A DNA stretch of 64,000 bases, from NCBI GenBank assembly GCA_039707465.1, contig CM077645.1, positions 64,129,350 through 64,193,349 of the forward strand, in the 5' to 3' direction. A program made the position numbers and the translations under genes. Source of the stretch: Rhabdophis nuchalis. Lineage: Eukaryota; Chordata; Lepidosauria; Squamata; Natricidae. Of the stretch, positions 10,786 to 20,682 are shown piece after piece. Position 1 is the first letter of the stretch. Each line of letters begins with the position of its first letter. The notes beneath the pieces were generated by a model, which saw only the letters and a program-made list of their open reading frames with translations, did no database searches and had not been told where the DNA came from.

Positions 10786-10898
10786 TTACGTTTTTGAGCT
10801 GATCAATAAATAAGTCATTTAGCTGATGAGAGCTAAAAAGCTCGAAATAGATCTATACTAGTCTCACTGACTTATTTATTGATCAGCTCAAAAACGTA

Positions 10899-10906
<8 letters not shown>
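10786..10906. repeat. Hairpin of duplicated SINE tails
   Basis: A minus-oriented tail copy (10786-10817, GTTACGTTTTTGAGCTGATC) faces a longer plus-oriented copy (10820-10906) ending GATCAGCTCAAAAACGTAAC. The arms pair over about 35 bp with a ~50-bp loop. The plus copy also contains the upstream SINE body from TAGCTGATGAGAGCT onward. It looks like a second, head-less SINE insertion in inverted orientation, or a local inversion. Confidence 0.75.
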
Positions 10907-10930
<24 letters not shown>

Positions 10931-10941
10931 GTATGTATATT
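10898..10941. repeat. (AC)n(AT)n microsatellite
   Basis: An uninterrupted AC dinucleotide run passes into ATATATGTATGTATAT. It is the tail of the plus-oriented SINE copy. Confidence 0.9.
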
Positions 10942-11906
10942 ATAATATAAAAATATAATATGGTAATACTGAAGAAAAAAGGGGTCAAATTAAAAACTGA
11001 TATAGAAACCAAAGGCCAAGAAAGGTTAGCATATACATTCTCCACAAACTTAAAGAAAAATGCACCTGAGCAAATGGCATTGGGCAAAAAGCGTAACAGA
11101 AGAGTGAGGCAAGCATTCCATCTTTGCAGCCATAGATCCCACCAAATGTATAGATATGCCATGTTTCTCCAGTAAACAAAATCCAGGGAGTCTGTTCTTA
11201 ACATTCAGGAAGAAACAGGTTGATTTTTTGCAAGTGTATGCTATTAAGCAAGAACAAATTACCTGTAAGAAAAAAAACAGTTCATCGTTTTACAACTGTC
11301 CTGCCTTTGACTATTCTCATTTGCTTTGAATGGTCTCTTTGAGGTAGGAAGTGGTAGCACCCCTTCTTATGAAAAGGGCCAGTTATACCCAGAGGCAACA
11401 GGAAAAAGCTAACCTCCTAGGAGAAAGGGCCTCAAATTAATACAAGTAATTTCCTGACTAATCTGTGATTCCCATCAGAATGTGGCTTCTGGCATCTAAG
11501 TAAAATGCCAGAAGCTATCACCTGACCTGACGTTCTAATCAGTGTTTTAGAAGCTCTCACACTTGCTCTGCTTTCACTTCCAATAATTTATATGAAAAAA
11601 TACAAGGGGTTATTGGCCATACAGTCAACAAATATCCTGTGAAGAAGCTGGCTGGCCATAGTTTCTATCTTTTTTGAATATACCAGAAACAGCCACAATT
11701 GTAGACCTGATCAGATGAGGAGATGGACCAAATAAAGCGGTCTGATGCATCACCAGGTTTCCTCCTCTCTGGATCCTTTATTTCATATTAATATCTTTAT
11801 ATCCATCTTTACAATTTGAAAAATAGCTGGGACATAAAAACATGGGAATTGAAGAGATCTAGGGATGAATAATTCCTAGAGTATAATGGGCTTGCCGCTT
11901 CCTTGT
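10942..11906. other. Unassigned non-coding DNA
   Basis: No recognised repeat. Open frames of up to about 110 codons on both strands are read partly through the adjacent AC run and have no domain. Confidence 0.5.
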
Positions 11907-11914
11907 CATTACTT

Positions 11915-12226
11915 CAGTGGTGGGCTGCTGCGAGTTCGGAGCCCTTTGCCCGAACCAGTAGTTCCAAGCACTGGTTGACCTTATCCACCCGCCCCAAAAC
12001 TATCTGGCCCTAGATATCTCACTTTCTGGCTCGCTCGCCCGGCAGCCAAGCTGATTTAGATGTTTCTCCCATTCTATTAACTGTGGCTGACCTAGAAGGT
12101 GTGCAGGAAGCTGCCCCCATTGAAAAGGCCTTGTTTTAGTGTCGCGGGAGATGTGTGTGTGTGAAGCATGCAAGTATGTGTGCTCACATGTTCGGAGAAC
12201 CAGTTGTTAAAGTACGTGCATCTCTG
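11915..12226. mobile_element. hAT-type MITE, CAGTGGTGGG family (312 bp)
   Basis: Starts CAGTGGTGGGCTGCTG and is bounded by a perfect 8-bp duplication CATTACTT (11907-11914 and 12227-12234). The right terminus is poorly conserved (ends ATCTCTG), so the boundary is set by the duplication. GAACCAGTAGTTCC near the left and AACCAGTTGTTAAAG near the right match family interiors. No coding frame. Confidence 0.8.
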
Positions 12227-12234
12227 CATTACTT

Positions 12235-12861
12235 GGTACGAAAAAAATTAGAACAGAATAATGTATTACCTGGTGTTAAAGCTACAGCAATAAAGCATTT
12301 TTCTCACACACTCACAGTATCATTAATTTAATTCCATTAAAGCATCCTTATGGATGGATGTGGATGCTTAGATGTGATTTCTGTAATTCAGGCCCCAGAC
12401 TTTGTATATGTATAAATATTTCTGTTTATGCAGAATAGTGAAGCCAAATCAGATTCATCTTGCAATATTGTACTGGGTATTAGATTCAGTGCCATATTAT
12501 AATTAACATAGCATGTCTTGACATAGCTGCCATGATGGAGATACATAAACACTGTGTCAGTTTTAAGTAACATTTATTGGTACACATCATACTTGTAGAG
12601 GTAGAATTTGATGTTTGTAACTCTTCGTTACATGCTCTCTCCATCTCACTAAATTGCAATGGCTTTTGGTTAATCGTTTTGAAATAATTGGCCTGGACCT
12701 ATTGACAACTCTTTGGTTAGGTTGGGTGTCCAATAGCAATCTAAGAAGACATCCACAACCAAAGCAAGAAGGAAGGTGATTGCAGAGAATTTTCTCCATC
12801 TCCTGCACCTTTCTCCTATTTACTACACAGAATCATCCCTCAGTGATGCAAACATAGAGCA
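12235..12861. other. Unassigned non-coding DNA
   Basis: AT-rich background. Open frames below 75 codons have no recognisable protein. Confidence 0.5.
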
Positions 12862-13025
12862 ACGTATGGTGTAGTGGTCAAAATATGTACGAGGCCTTGG
12901 AGCCTTGGAAGCTCATTAGAAAAGTTAATCGCTACTTCTTAGCCTGATTTACCACAAAAGATTATTGGAAGAGGAAGTGGTATTTATATTACCTTGAACT
13001 CTTAGAGATCAACAGAATATAAATG
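12862..13025 (+). mobile_element. Degenerate tRNA-derived SINE
   Basis: Begins GTATGGTGTAGTGGTCAAAA, an A-box-like tRNA head. It continues with a decayed CTTAGCCTGATTTACCACA body and ends TACCTTGAACTC..AACAGAATATAAATGG. The order matches a common sauropsid tRNA-SINE layout. The B box is no longer clear, so the copy is old. Confidence 0.5.
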
Positions 13026-14134
13026 GTTTCTAATCCATTTACACTTGTTGTAAAATCACTTGTTTTTAGCTGCACCGCTGAAGGGAAAGCATTAAATGAT
13101 GCCAAAGAGAATACCCTTCTATATTTGAGGTTGTAATTTGACTGACATACCTGGCAGTTGTGAAGAAGTGAAGGAACTAGGTGGGAACATAATGCATTGA
13201 TCTTATTTAATAGCCCAGGATTATACAAGCATTTGTCTGGGAGGAAGGGTGAACTGAGATCTGCAGAGGGTGGGACAATACAAAGTTAATATAGATTCAA
13301 AAACCATATAGAGGCGACATTTTATGTTTTGTTTTTATTTGGGAGGTGGGCTATTTGTTTGTGAAAAATATGTCAATTCTATTTTAATGCTTCCACAACT
13401 TTGTTGTACCTGTTTAAAGAACAGGAGTACAAACAAAAGGCTTTTCGGGACCTTTCTACCACTCCCAATCTCTTTTAGCTGGCATATCCCATCATGATCA
13501 GCATTTCATATAGGAAGAGAGGGAGGGAGGGAGAATCTATACCAGAAATAGTATTACTGTCTAAAAGATTCAGTTCTAATTCTGCTTTCAGAACTTTTTT
13601 AGTATTCCTTTTGGTTCAGATTCATCCAGAAGTCATTTTATTGAAACCACATCTAAATTGTTTCAGAGAATCTGAACTTTTATGACACAACGTTGATATT
13701 AATGGAAAATGAACAAAAGGTTCTATTCCTTTTGAGAGAGTTGGATAAAATTTCCAAGCACTTGTACACTTTTCTCACATGATTAAGCTGCTTCGTATCA
13801 AATAAAAATGTGCATGGAGAGTCACCTCAGCCTACTGGTAAAAAATAGACTTCTAATAACTTTTGTTTCAATATTACTAGACAGAACCAGATGCTCTTTG
13901 TAGACGCAATTATTCTCCTTAGGGAATGAAGTCTGCCAAATTTTAAACATTAAGATACAGCAGCAGGAGAAGTCTGTTAGCAGAGATGCACCATTGAGAA
14001 CCTGCACCCTCACTCATTTTGCTTCTGGCTCCCTACAATAACTCTGCCATTACAGTCTGAAGATTTAAAAAAAGAATTAATTTACCATACTGTCTGAAGA
14101 TTTTTGTGAATACTTTGTATGAAAGTAACCGATT
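13026..14134. other. Unassigned non-coding DNA
   Basis: Repeat-poor sequence with a short GAGGGAGGGAGGG run near 13520. Nothing else recognised. Confidence 0.5.
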
Positions 14135-14142
14135 TCCTAGAC

Positions 14143-14277
14143 CAGGGGTCTGCAAAGTCGGCTCTTTTAAGACTGGTGGACTTCAACTCCCAGAGTTCCC
14201 CAGCCAGCTATGCTGGCTGGGGAACTCTGGGAGTTGAAGTCCACCAGTCTTAAAAGAGCCGACTTTGCAGACCCCTG
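14143..14277. mobile_element. Perfectly palindromic hAT MITE
   Basis: A 135-bp element with two 66-bp arms that are exact reverse complements around a 3-base centre (TAT). It begins CAGGGGTCTGCAAAGTCGGC and carries the family core GACTTCAACTCCCAGAGTTC. A perfect 8-bp duplication TCCTAGAC flanks it (14135-14142 and 14278-14285). Exact arms plus exact duplication suggest a recent insertion or arm-to-arm correction. Confidence 0.93.
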
Positions 14278-14285
14278 TCCTAGAC

Positions 14286-14610
14286 TATGTTTAGATGGCA
14301 GGTGTAAAAGGATTTGTGCTAAAATTTTAGAGCTGATGATGAATTGCAGAATTAAAAAAAAGATTAGTCTATAAACCTTCTCAAAAAGAAGACTATGAGA
14401 AAAAAATGAAACTTTTCCTTCTCTGGATCTGAAAGGAACATAATGTGCTTACATTTTAGACTAGAGTAAAATGAACTCTTTGCAGCCAGCTTGCCTTGAA
14501 CAGAACCTGGCATTGACTGGGGAGCAACCAACCAAATAGGCAGGAAAGAACTCTGATAAACGACATCCACTTGTATGTGGCTGGGGAGGGAGAGGGGAGG
14601 GAGAAAAGTC
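14286..14610. other. Unassigned non-coding DNA
   Basis: AT-rich, ending in a GGGAGGGAGAGGGGAGGGAG purine run just before the LTR. No gene seen. Confidence 0.5.
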
Positions 14611-14793
14611 AAAATTGTTAAGTCCTCAGGCTTATGACCGTGCCAACAAGTCTGGTGAACTTTGAATTACCGCATTCCGGAACGGAGCCGGCAGCCGCGT
14701 CTGATTGGCTAAGATGCGGCTGGCCGGATTCTGTCTAGAGATCTGAAACAATGTTGCAGATGCCTTGCTGAAAGGTTTCCCGCCTGAAAGCTG

Positions 14794-14800
14794 TATATAA
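14794..14800 (+). promoter_or_regulatory. TATA box of the solo LTR
   Basis: TATATAA lies about 178 bp into the LTR, 90 bp downstream of the ATTGG motif and 61 bp upstream of the AATAAA signal. This spacing is ordinary for an LTR promoter. Activity in the host is unknown. Confidence 0.75.
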
Positions 14801-14861
14801 ACTACTGTCAGGCAGGGAAACCTTGCCAGTAATGATCCTTGTGTATTGTAAATAGTTGCTG

Positions 14862-14867
14862 AATAAA
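14862..14867 (+). terminator. LTR polyadenylation signal
   Basis: AATAAA within GAATAAACGTTCC, followed about 10 bases on by TGTTGTTTGACT, a GT-rich stretch expected downstream of a cleavage site. Confidence 0.7.
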
Positions 14868-14924
14868 CGTTCCTGTTGTTTGACTATGCCTGAGTCGGAA
14901 TCCTTCTTTTAATCTAACAAAAAT

Positions 14925-15883
14925 AGTGGCTGTGATTGTACAATTAAAATCCAACTCTCTCTAACAGTGCCACTTGTGACCCATGTACAAAAGGAGTGGG
15001 GCTGTGATCAAACAATTGTGGCAACAATCTTGGGGGGGGGGGGAACCTTTTGGTTCTCCTGCAAACATCCAGATATAACAACATGCAGTGCTACTCCCCA
15101 AGACATTTTCAGAAACTCTGGGCAGTGCTTCTGCTGCCATTGCAGCTGTGTGCTTTTTGATAACAGAGACAAAAAGTGCAATGAAAATATGGAAGCTGTG
15201 TGTGATTACATTTCTTGGATATTCTTCCGCAAAGTCCACTGATAGAAAAATAAAGGTGGTAAAAAAATGATATCCTAGATATACATCTCTCTCTCTCCCT
15301 CTTTCTCCCTCTCTCTTTTCCTGGAATTTATATTAAAATGATATTGGGGTGTGTCTGTGTGGAATTATCAGGTTTTTAAAATAAACACTATATCTAGATG
15401 CTTTCAGCTGAGTTTTTAATTGTGTGATCACACAGTTCCTTATTACTGAAATTAACTGAGGGAGGGATGCCTTACATCAGCGACACTTTGTGTTAATCTC
15501 CCACAATTTCTTCCATTTTTTTCCTTGCTTCCCTTCAATAAGAGAAATGCAAAAAAATAAAGTAGGAAAAAACTTGAATAGTTGTATAACAGTATCTGTG
15601 AAAAGGTAGAGTTGTGCCTCTGGAAATAGGTCCCTTGTTCTACAGACAATCCTAATTCAGTTTAGAATTATCTTGTTTATATACTACTAAAACTCTCATG
15701 CTGGTCTGTTGGTAACCTTTAATTATCGAGGGTGCAACACTAGTTGGGAAGGGTGCATGAGGGTGTGGGTCAGGATCTACCCTCTTCTATAGAAGAGGTT
15801 CAACAAATCTATAGTGCCGTTTAGAACTTGTTCCAGCTCCCTCCCCCCGTCCGTCAGCACATCATCAAGATGAAGAGCGAGAA
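14925..15883. other. Unassigned, with G-run and CT-rich tract
   Basis: Contains an 11-base G run near 15032-15042 and a CT-rich microsatellite (15286-15320). Overlapping frames of about 90 codons on both strands at 14961-15242 have no recognised domain. Otherwise nothing identified. Confidence 0.5.
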
Positions 15884-15942
15884 GAGGAATTCTGGGAGTT
15901 GAAGTCCACAAGTCTTAAGGCTGTCAAGTTTGAACACCCCTG
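15884..15942. mobile_element. Half of a hAT MITE (right half)
   Basis: GGAATTCTGGGAGTTGAAGT, then CCACAAGTCTTAAG, ending GAACACCCCTG. This is the right half of the CAGGGRTGTCC family; the left half is missing, probably by deletion. Confidence 0.8.
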
Positions 15943-16032
15943 GGATTTTTTTTCTAAAGGGTTAGAGTTGCAAGGGTCTTGTAACTTGACAGAGTTAAGA
16001 TTTGTGTGCTTCAAATGCCAGTTTCTGACCCA

Positions 16033-16270
16033 ACATTTTGGTTGCTAAGAAAGAGCGTTGTTAAGTTCGTTTCACCACATTTTATAAGTTGACCATGCCC
16101 ACCCATAACTGCTAAGGCACTCCCACTCGGTCACATGGCTGACAAGCCACTCCCACCTGGTCACATGGCCAACAAGCCATTCCCACCCAGTCACATGGCC
16201 AGCAAGACACTCCCACAAAGCAGGCCACACCTACAGAAGAGGTTCTAAAAAAATTTGAAACCCACCACTG
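16033..16270. mobile_element. Truncated hAT MITE with internal 30-bp tandem repeat
   Basis: It matches the right part of the element at 43678-44048: ATTTTGGTTGCTAAG..GAGCGTTGTTAAG, then GGTTCTAAAAAAATTTGAAA and the terminus CCCACCACTG. The left half is absent. In place of a single CACTCCCAC..GTCACATGGC unit it has 3.3 tandem copies of a 30-bp unit (16118-16147, 16148-16177, 16178-16207, partial to 16216). Confidence 0.85.
16118..16216. repeat. 30-bp minisatellite inside a MITE
   Basis: Three full units and a 9-base partial unit of CACTCCCACYYGGTCACATG plus a 10-base spacer. Units differ at several positions, so the expansion is not very recent. Confidence 0.85.
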
Positions 16271-16429
16271 GTCAGGATGGAAGGTATTCAGGGGTTAGAG
16301 AAGGTGTGGGACAATATGGCATAATTAGGGAGGATGCACAGGTGTGTGTGAGAGCAGAGGGACTTAGAGAAGGATGCACAGATGGGAAAGACTAATACAG
16401 ACAACTTGCTACTTTCTCATTGACTTAGG

Positions 16430-16710
16430 GCAGTAAGGTTGCAAATGGCAATCATGTGATTCTGAGGCATTGCAACTGGTCTTAAATGTAAACCAGTTGC
16501 CAAGTGTGAAGTTAGTGATTGCAGGGATGCTGGGATGGCTGGAACCAGTCATAACCATGGCAAAGTTCTGGCAACTGCAGCACTACCCTGCTGCTGCAGC
16601 CAGCCACATTTATGTGATTGTGATTGCCAATGCTGCCTGCAAGCTTCCCACAAGCAAAGTCAGTGAGAAAGCCAGCAGGAAGTTAAAAATCCCTCCCGTT
16701 CTTTTGGCCA
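16430..16710. repeat. Decayed MITE-like repeat
   Basis: Phrases such as CAATCATGTGATTCTGAGG, AACCAGTTGCCAAG and CACAAGCAAAGTCAGTGAGA match interiors of the mariner-like family at 47.2, 53.3 and 60.8 kb in scrambled or diverged form. Similar phrases occur at 46.6-46.9 kb. No clear ends. A 99-codon frame at 16470-16769 is a by-product. Confidence 0.4.
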
Positions 16711-16989
16711 CTCATGGTGATTTGTTTGGTAATATCTTCAGAGTAAATATTTCTGAAACAATGAGCTGATGGGTTATGTGTTTCCAGTAGATTCTAAATT
16801 GATTACAGACAATACCAATTTTCTCCAAATCTGCCCACTTAGATATGATACATAACCAAAATCAAAAGGCACTCATAAATAAAAATGAATTGCTGTGAAG
16901 GAACATCAAGATATGCATTTTCGGTCATGTGCTATAGTGAATTTATGCGATGACTGTTTGGCATAAGAAACGGCCACAGAAGTGCTTGA

Positions 16990-17480
16990 TTCCTGAGGAC
17001 ACAGAAGCCCAATAGACAATGTTCAAGTGCCAGGTGCATCTTTATACTTTTTAAGATTTTGTATGAAGTGGAACTTCATTTCCACTTAACGACAATGAAG
17101 AAGCTATTCCCATATCACAGTCTTCTCAGTGTTTAATCTTAAGACCCAAAGTCAGCAATGGGAGAAAATTGTGTTTCTATTCTTGACAGGAAATTCCAGA
17201 ATTGCAAAAGAAATGGGAAGCCCATTTAAACATCCTCTTTGCAGGCTTTTGTGTCACGCTTAAAGGCACCCTGCCCTGAATAATATTTCCAGCAGAGCTC
17301 ATTCAACTCATCTATCAAGAAAAGTCCTCTGACTCCTCTTTACTCAATTGCAATCTTTCATGGCTGCTTGGGTACTTCCAAGTACTAATGAGTAAATCTG
17401 CCTGATTTAGTTTAAAATCTACCAGAACAAAAGTAAACCCCTTTTCCACAAAGGAAAATGGCCCAGCTTAATTCCAAGCT
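16990..17480. other. Candidate conserved non-coding block A
   Basis: A complex, repeat-free stretch of more even base composition than the flanks, without a frame. Features such as CCCATTTAAACATCC, GAATAATATTTCC and GTACTAATGAGT resemble the homeodomain- and MADS-type words common in vertebrate enhancers. This is pattern recognition only. Confidence 0.25.
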
Positions 17481-18220
17481 CAGTTTGGATTCTGCCCCTC
17501 TCCATTTCTTTACTTACCAGTTCTACTTCGGGCTACTATAGAAGAGGAAGGCAGTATGTTCTGCTTTGATCACTGAGCAGGAATTGCAGGAAGGACTGAA
17601 AATTGCATAAATCCTTCCGATTTCCCAAATGTGTTCAAAAATCAGGATTCAAATAAGTCACTTTTCATACATTTAACCTTCCTTTTAAAGTTTTTATAAA
17701 TTCCCAAGAGTGATGGGCTTGCTTCCCTACACTTAATTTGGCAAACACTTGCTTAAGAGAAATTAATTTGAGCTCATTTAAATATAATCAAGTGCTTCAC
17801 CAGAAAGGCAAGCCTTGTTATGAGATAGGTAGAGATAGATAGACATAAAAATCTATAGATGACATGGCTAGAGATGATATAGATCTAAAAATATCTAAAA
17901 ACTGTTCCCAACTAAATATTTAGAGGAACCAATTCTCTCCTGGTTCTTCGCAATAAACATATTTCTGAAACATGCTTGCAGCATACAACTAATGCATCTT
18001 TCCTGGTTAATATTAATTCTGTGGAATAAATTAAATCCATGATCATATTTCTCCTAGACATGTGGCTTGAATATAGTTTCAAAAGCAAAGATTAATCTAG
18101 CAATTTCTTGATGAACAAGCTTGTTATGTATCTGAGATCAAGTCACAATGACTTTTAGTTTTTAACTTGGGGGATTCTAACTGCTTCTCAATCAAAACAG
18201 TGACACCATCATTAGTCAAC
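17481..18220. other. Unassigned, with imperfect GATA repeats
   Basis: Contains a degenerate GATAG/AGATA stretch at about 17822-17900. No gene or repeat family recognised. Confidence 0.5.
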
Positions 18221-18470
18221 ACAACTATTGTTGTTGTTATTGTTAGTTGTGAAGTCATGTCTGACCCGTTGCAACCCCATAGACAACGTTCCGCCAAGCC
18301 TTTCTGTCATCTACCATCCTCTGGAATCCATTCAAGCTCACGCTTACTGCTTCGGTGACTCCATCCAGTCACCTCATTCTCCGTCATCCCCTTCTTCTTT
18401 TGCCCTCAATCTCTTCCAGCATTAGGCTGTTTTCCAGTGAGTCCTTCCTTCCCATTAGGTGGACAAAGTA

Positions 18471-18989
18471 CAGTGGTACCTCGGTTCACGAACTTAATTC
18501 ATGAACTGACTCTGTTCGCGATCCGAATTGGTCGTGAAGCGAGGCACAATTTCCCATAGGGTTCAATGTAAATCCGGTTAATCCGTTCCGACCTTGTTTT
18601 TTGGTTGTGATTCTTGAACTGACTCTGTTCGCGAACAGAATTGGTCGTGAACAGAGGCACAGTTTCCCATAGGGTTCAATGTAAATCCGGTTAATCCGTT
18701 CTGATCTTGTTTTTTGGTCGTCCGCGGCTCCGGTTCGTGAAGCGAGGCAGGGTTCGTGAATCCGAGCATTTTTACGAACTTTTCTGTTCGTGAAGCGAGG
18801 GCGGAGTTCGTGAAGCGAGGCAGAGTTCATGAAGCGAGGCGGAGTTCGTGAAGCGGAGCATATTTTTACGAACTTTTCCGTTCGTGAACCGAAACGGTGT
18901 TCGTGAACCGGGGCACATTTTTTGGGAAATTTTTGGTCGTAATCCGAATTGGTCGTGAACAGAGGCGTTCGTGAACCGAGGTACCACTG
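18471..18989. mobile_element. Tigger-like (pogo/mariner) MITE
   Basis: A 519-bp element with near-perfect inverted ends CAGTGGTACCTCGGTTCACG and GTGAACCGAGGTACCACTG, flanked by TA at 18469-18470 and 18990-18991. These termini are typical of Tigger elements. The interior carries a 113-bp tandem duplication (units from about 18503 and 18616) and a cluster of GTTCGTGAA(G/C)CGAGGC phrases. Minus-strand frames of up to 114 codons follow the internal repeats and are not transposase. Confidence 0.9.
18503..18728. repeat. 113-bp tandem duplication inside the Tigger MITE
   Basis: Two adjacent units begin GAACTGACTCTGTTCGCGA and each ends near CCTTGTTTTTTGG or TCTTGTTTTTTGG. Divergence between units is a few bases, so the duplication is fairly young or was inherited by the family. 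Confidence 0.85.
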
Positions 18990-19050
18990 TACTTGAATTT
19001 CATCTTCAGGATCCGGCCTTCTAAAGAGCAGTCAGGGTTGATCAGGATTG

Positions 19051-19528
19051 ATCAACTATACTGAACTCCTAAAAAGGAATAAGCTATAGAAGGTCTCTGG
19101 GCTTCTAGCAGGCACTGCCCTGTTTAAGTAAACTTTTTGTTCATGGGATTGCATATCCACGTGCAGTAAGGGAATGATTAAAAAAAAAACCAAGTCAAGA
19201 TGATAAGCAATGTTGCTGTGAATAAAAAAAAGCTCAGGCTATTTTTCACGTGATCGGGGCTACCATTTTGATTTTAGATATCACCACCATCCTAGATATC
19301 CTTCCCCACTTTTATGTATTTAAGCAAAAAAATGAAGATTAAAAGAATTCCTTATGTTCTAATTCTCCATTTTTCTATCAATCATCGGACAAATACAATT
19401 GTTATACTATAACTCTATAAAACTAGTATCAATACACTTTAAACAATAAATTTGAAATGTTGCAGTATTCATCTTCTAACAAGAATGTCTATTAAAAATT
19501 GGCACTAGTTACCTAGCTAGCAATATTC
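19051..19528. other. Unassigned non-coding DNA
   Basis: AT-rich. No recognised repeat, frame or signal. Confidence 0.5.
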
Positions 19529-19536
19529 CCCTAGAA

Positions 19537-19612
19537 CAGGGGAATAGCTGGCTGGGAGATTCTGGGAGTTGAAGTCCACCCGTCTTAAAAGAGCCAACTT
19601 TGCAGACCCCTG
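19537..19612. mobile_element. Internally deleted hAT MITE
   Basis: Starts CAGGGGAATAGCTGGC and ends TTTGCAGACCCCTG, with perfect 8-bp duplications CCCTAGAA (19529-19536 and 19613-19620). The right half matches the palindromic copy at 14143 (GTTGAAGTCCACC..CTTAAAAGAGCC). Most of the left arm is gone, leaving only the first 6 bases, so the palindrome is destroyed. Confidence 0.88.
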
Positions 19613-19620
19613 CCCTAGAA

Positions 19621-20504
19621 TATTACTTTTTATAATCTTTATTATGATTTCTTTACCTTTCTTTATTATTGCAATTACAGAAATATTCTATGGCTGGCAC
19701 CATTTTCAGTCCTACCTAAATTGTTTTCAAGCTTGAAATGCCCTGTTGTTGTTTTGTATTTCTGCTATTTTACTATATTGATATTCAGATATTGGTTACA
19801 ATCCCATTGCCCCTTGCTACCAATCTATAGTGCGGTGTAGTGATATATAGTAATCTGAATGAAAATACAAGAATTCTAATGTTTGTATTACACAGAATCC
19901 AAGAGCTAATTTTTTTCCTTGAGAAATTATTTCTGAAATAAATATCAAGAAATTCACAAAATCAGCTGTAGCCAGTCACTTCTGAAAGTAGACCAAGGAA
20001 GTTAAAATGGCTCATTCCAGCCACGTATGGATCTGGATTGTTTCCTGATGACATTTGGGAATTCCCCTATGATATCAAGAGAAATTGCAAGGAGTATCTT
20101 CTTAAACTTTGAAATATGGAAGTGACCAGAACTTTAGATTGTTCTGAAGAATTTCATGCCGCTTATTGGTCTCAAATGGCTTCCTGATTTTCTGAGAATT
20201 TTTAGGAGATGAAGCAATTGAAGAAATTGCTGGAACTATACAGGCAGAAAAGGAGAACACAAATAAAGTTCAAATCTTGTAGTAAAGTTGAATTAGTTCT
20301 CTATTTTATGGTATCTATGGAATGTTACCTAGCAGTACTGGTTAGTGTATTCTAAGCCTTTTTATGAAAGAATGGGCTAGAATATTCTATTAGTGTTTAT
20401 TAGGGCTATCTCACCAATCATTCATGCATCAAAGTATTCGTTGGAACCTGGGTGTACAGATTTTATTAGAAGACAGAAAATACATTTTGTGTCTTGCAAT
20501 ATTA
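19621..20504. other. Unassigned non-coding DNA
   Basis: AT-rich sequence, possibly including further decayed LINE from about 19.98 kb, but I could not anchor it to a motif. Confidence 0.4.
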
Positions 20505-20512
20505 CCTGGGAG

Positions 20513-20682
20513 CAGAGGTGGGTTGCTCCCAGTTTGGCCCGATTTAGCCAAACTGGTAGTGACGATGGTGAGAGACTCCGCCCACCCACCCAGACAGTTC
20601 TGTGCATGTGCAGAAGCGTTGCATGTGAGTGCATGCACACGCATGAGAAAACTGATAGTAAACCGGTACAAACCCACCACTG
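20513..20682. mobile_element. hAT MITE, CAGTGGTGGG family (170 bp)
   Basis: Starts CAGAGGTGGGTTGCTCCC and ends CAAACCCACCACTG, bounded by perfect duplications CCTGGGAG (20505-20512 and 20683-20690). A GCATGTGCAGAAGCG..GTGAGTGCATG core is included. Several overlapping 70-180-codon frames on both strands run across it because of its GC content; none is a gene. Confidence 0.92.

Larger units (their letters stand above)
14616..14919 (+). mobile_element. Solo LTR of an LTR retroelement
   Basis: A 304-bp unit beginning TGTTAAG and ending TCTAACA, the inverted TGTTA..TAACA termini of an LTR. It is flanked by a perfect 5-bp duplication AAAAT (14611-14615 and 14920-14924). Inside, in order, are an inverted CCAAT box (ATTGG 14704-14708), a TATATAA box (14794-14800) and an AATAAA polyadenylation signal (14862-14867), giving a U3-R-U5 layout. 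The GC-rich 5' half contrasts with the flanks. No internal region is present, so it is a solo LTR left by recombination. A 5-bp duplication fits either an endogenous retrovirus or a Gypsy-type element. Confidence 0.88.
18225..19050 (-). mobile_element. LINE relic, split by a Tigger-like MITE
   Basis: Two pieces, 18225-18468 and 18992-19050, flank the MITE and read as one continuous element when it is removed. On the minus strand the left piece encodes a decayed C-terminus with DSLE..LMLEEIEGKRRRG..RM and a WR(N)VVYGVA-like end, seen at the end of ORF2 in amniote LINEs. The exact clade (L1-like or RTE-like) is not settled. The right piece carries CTTCTAAAGAGCAGTCAGGG. Confidence 0.55.

Noticed and set aside
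14616..14919. Host promoter with CCAAT and TATA
   Set aside because: Ends, 5-bp target duplication and polyadenylation signal show it is an LTR.
18486..18987. Three minus-strand frames with similar peptides
   Set aside because: The similarity reflects the internal DNA repeats of the Tigger-like MITE.
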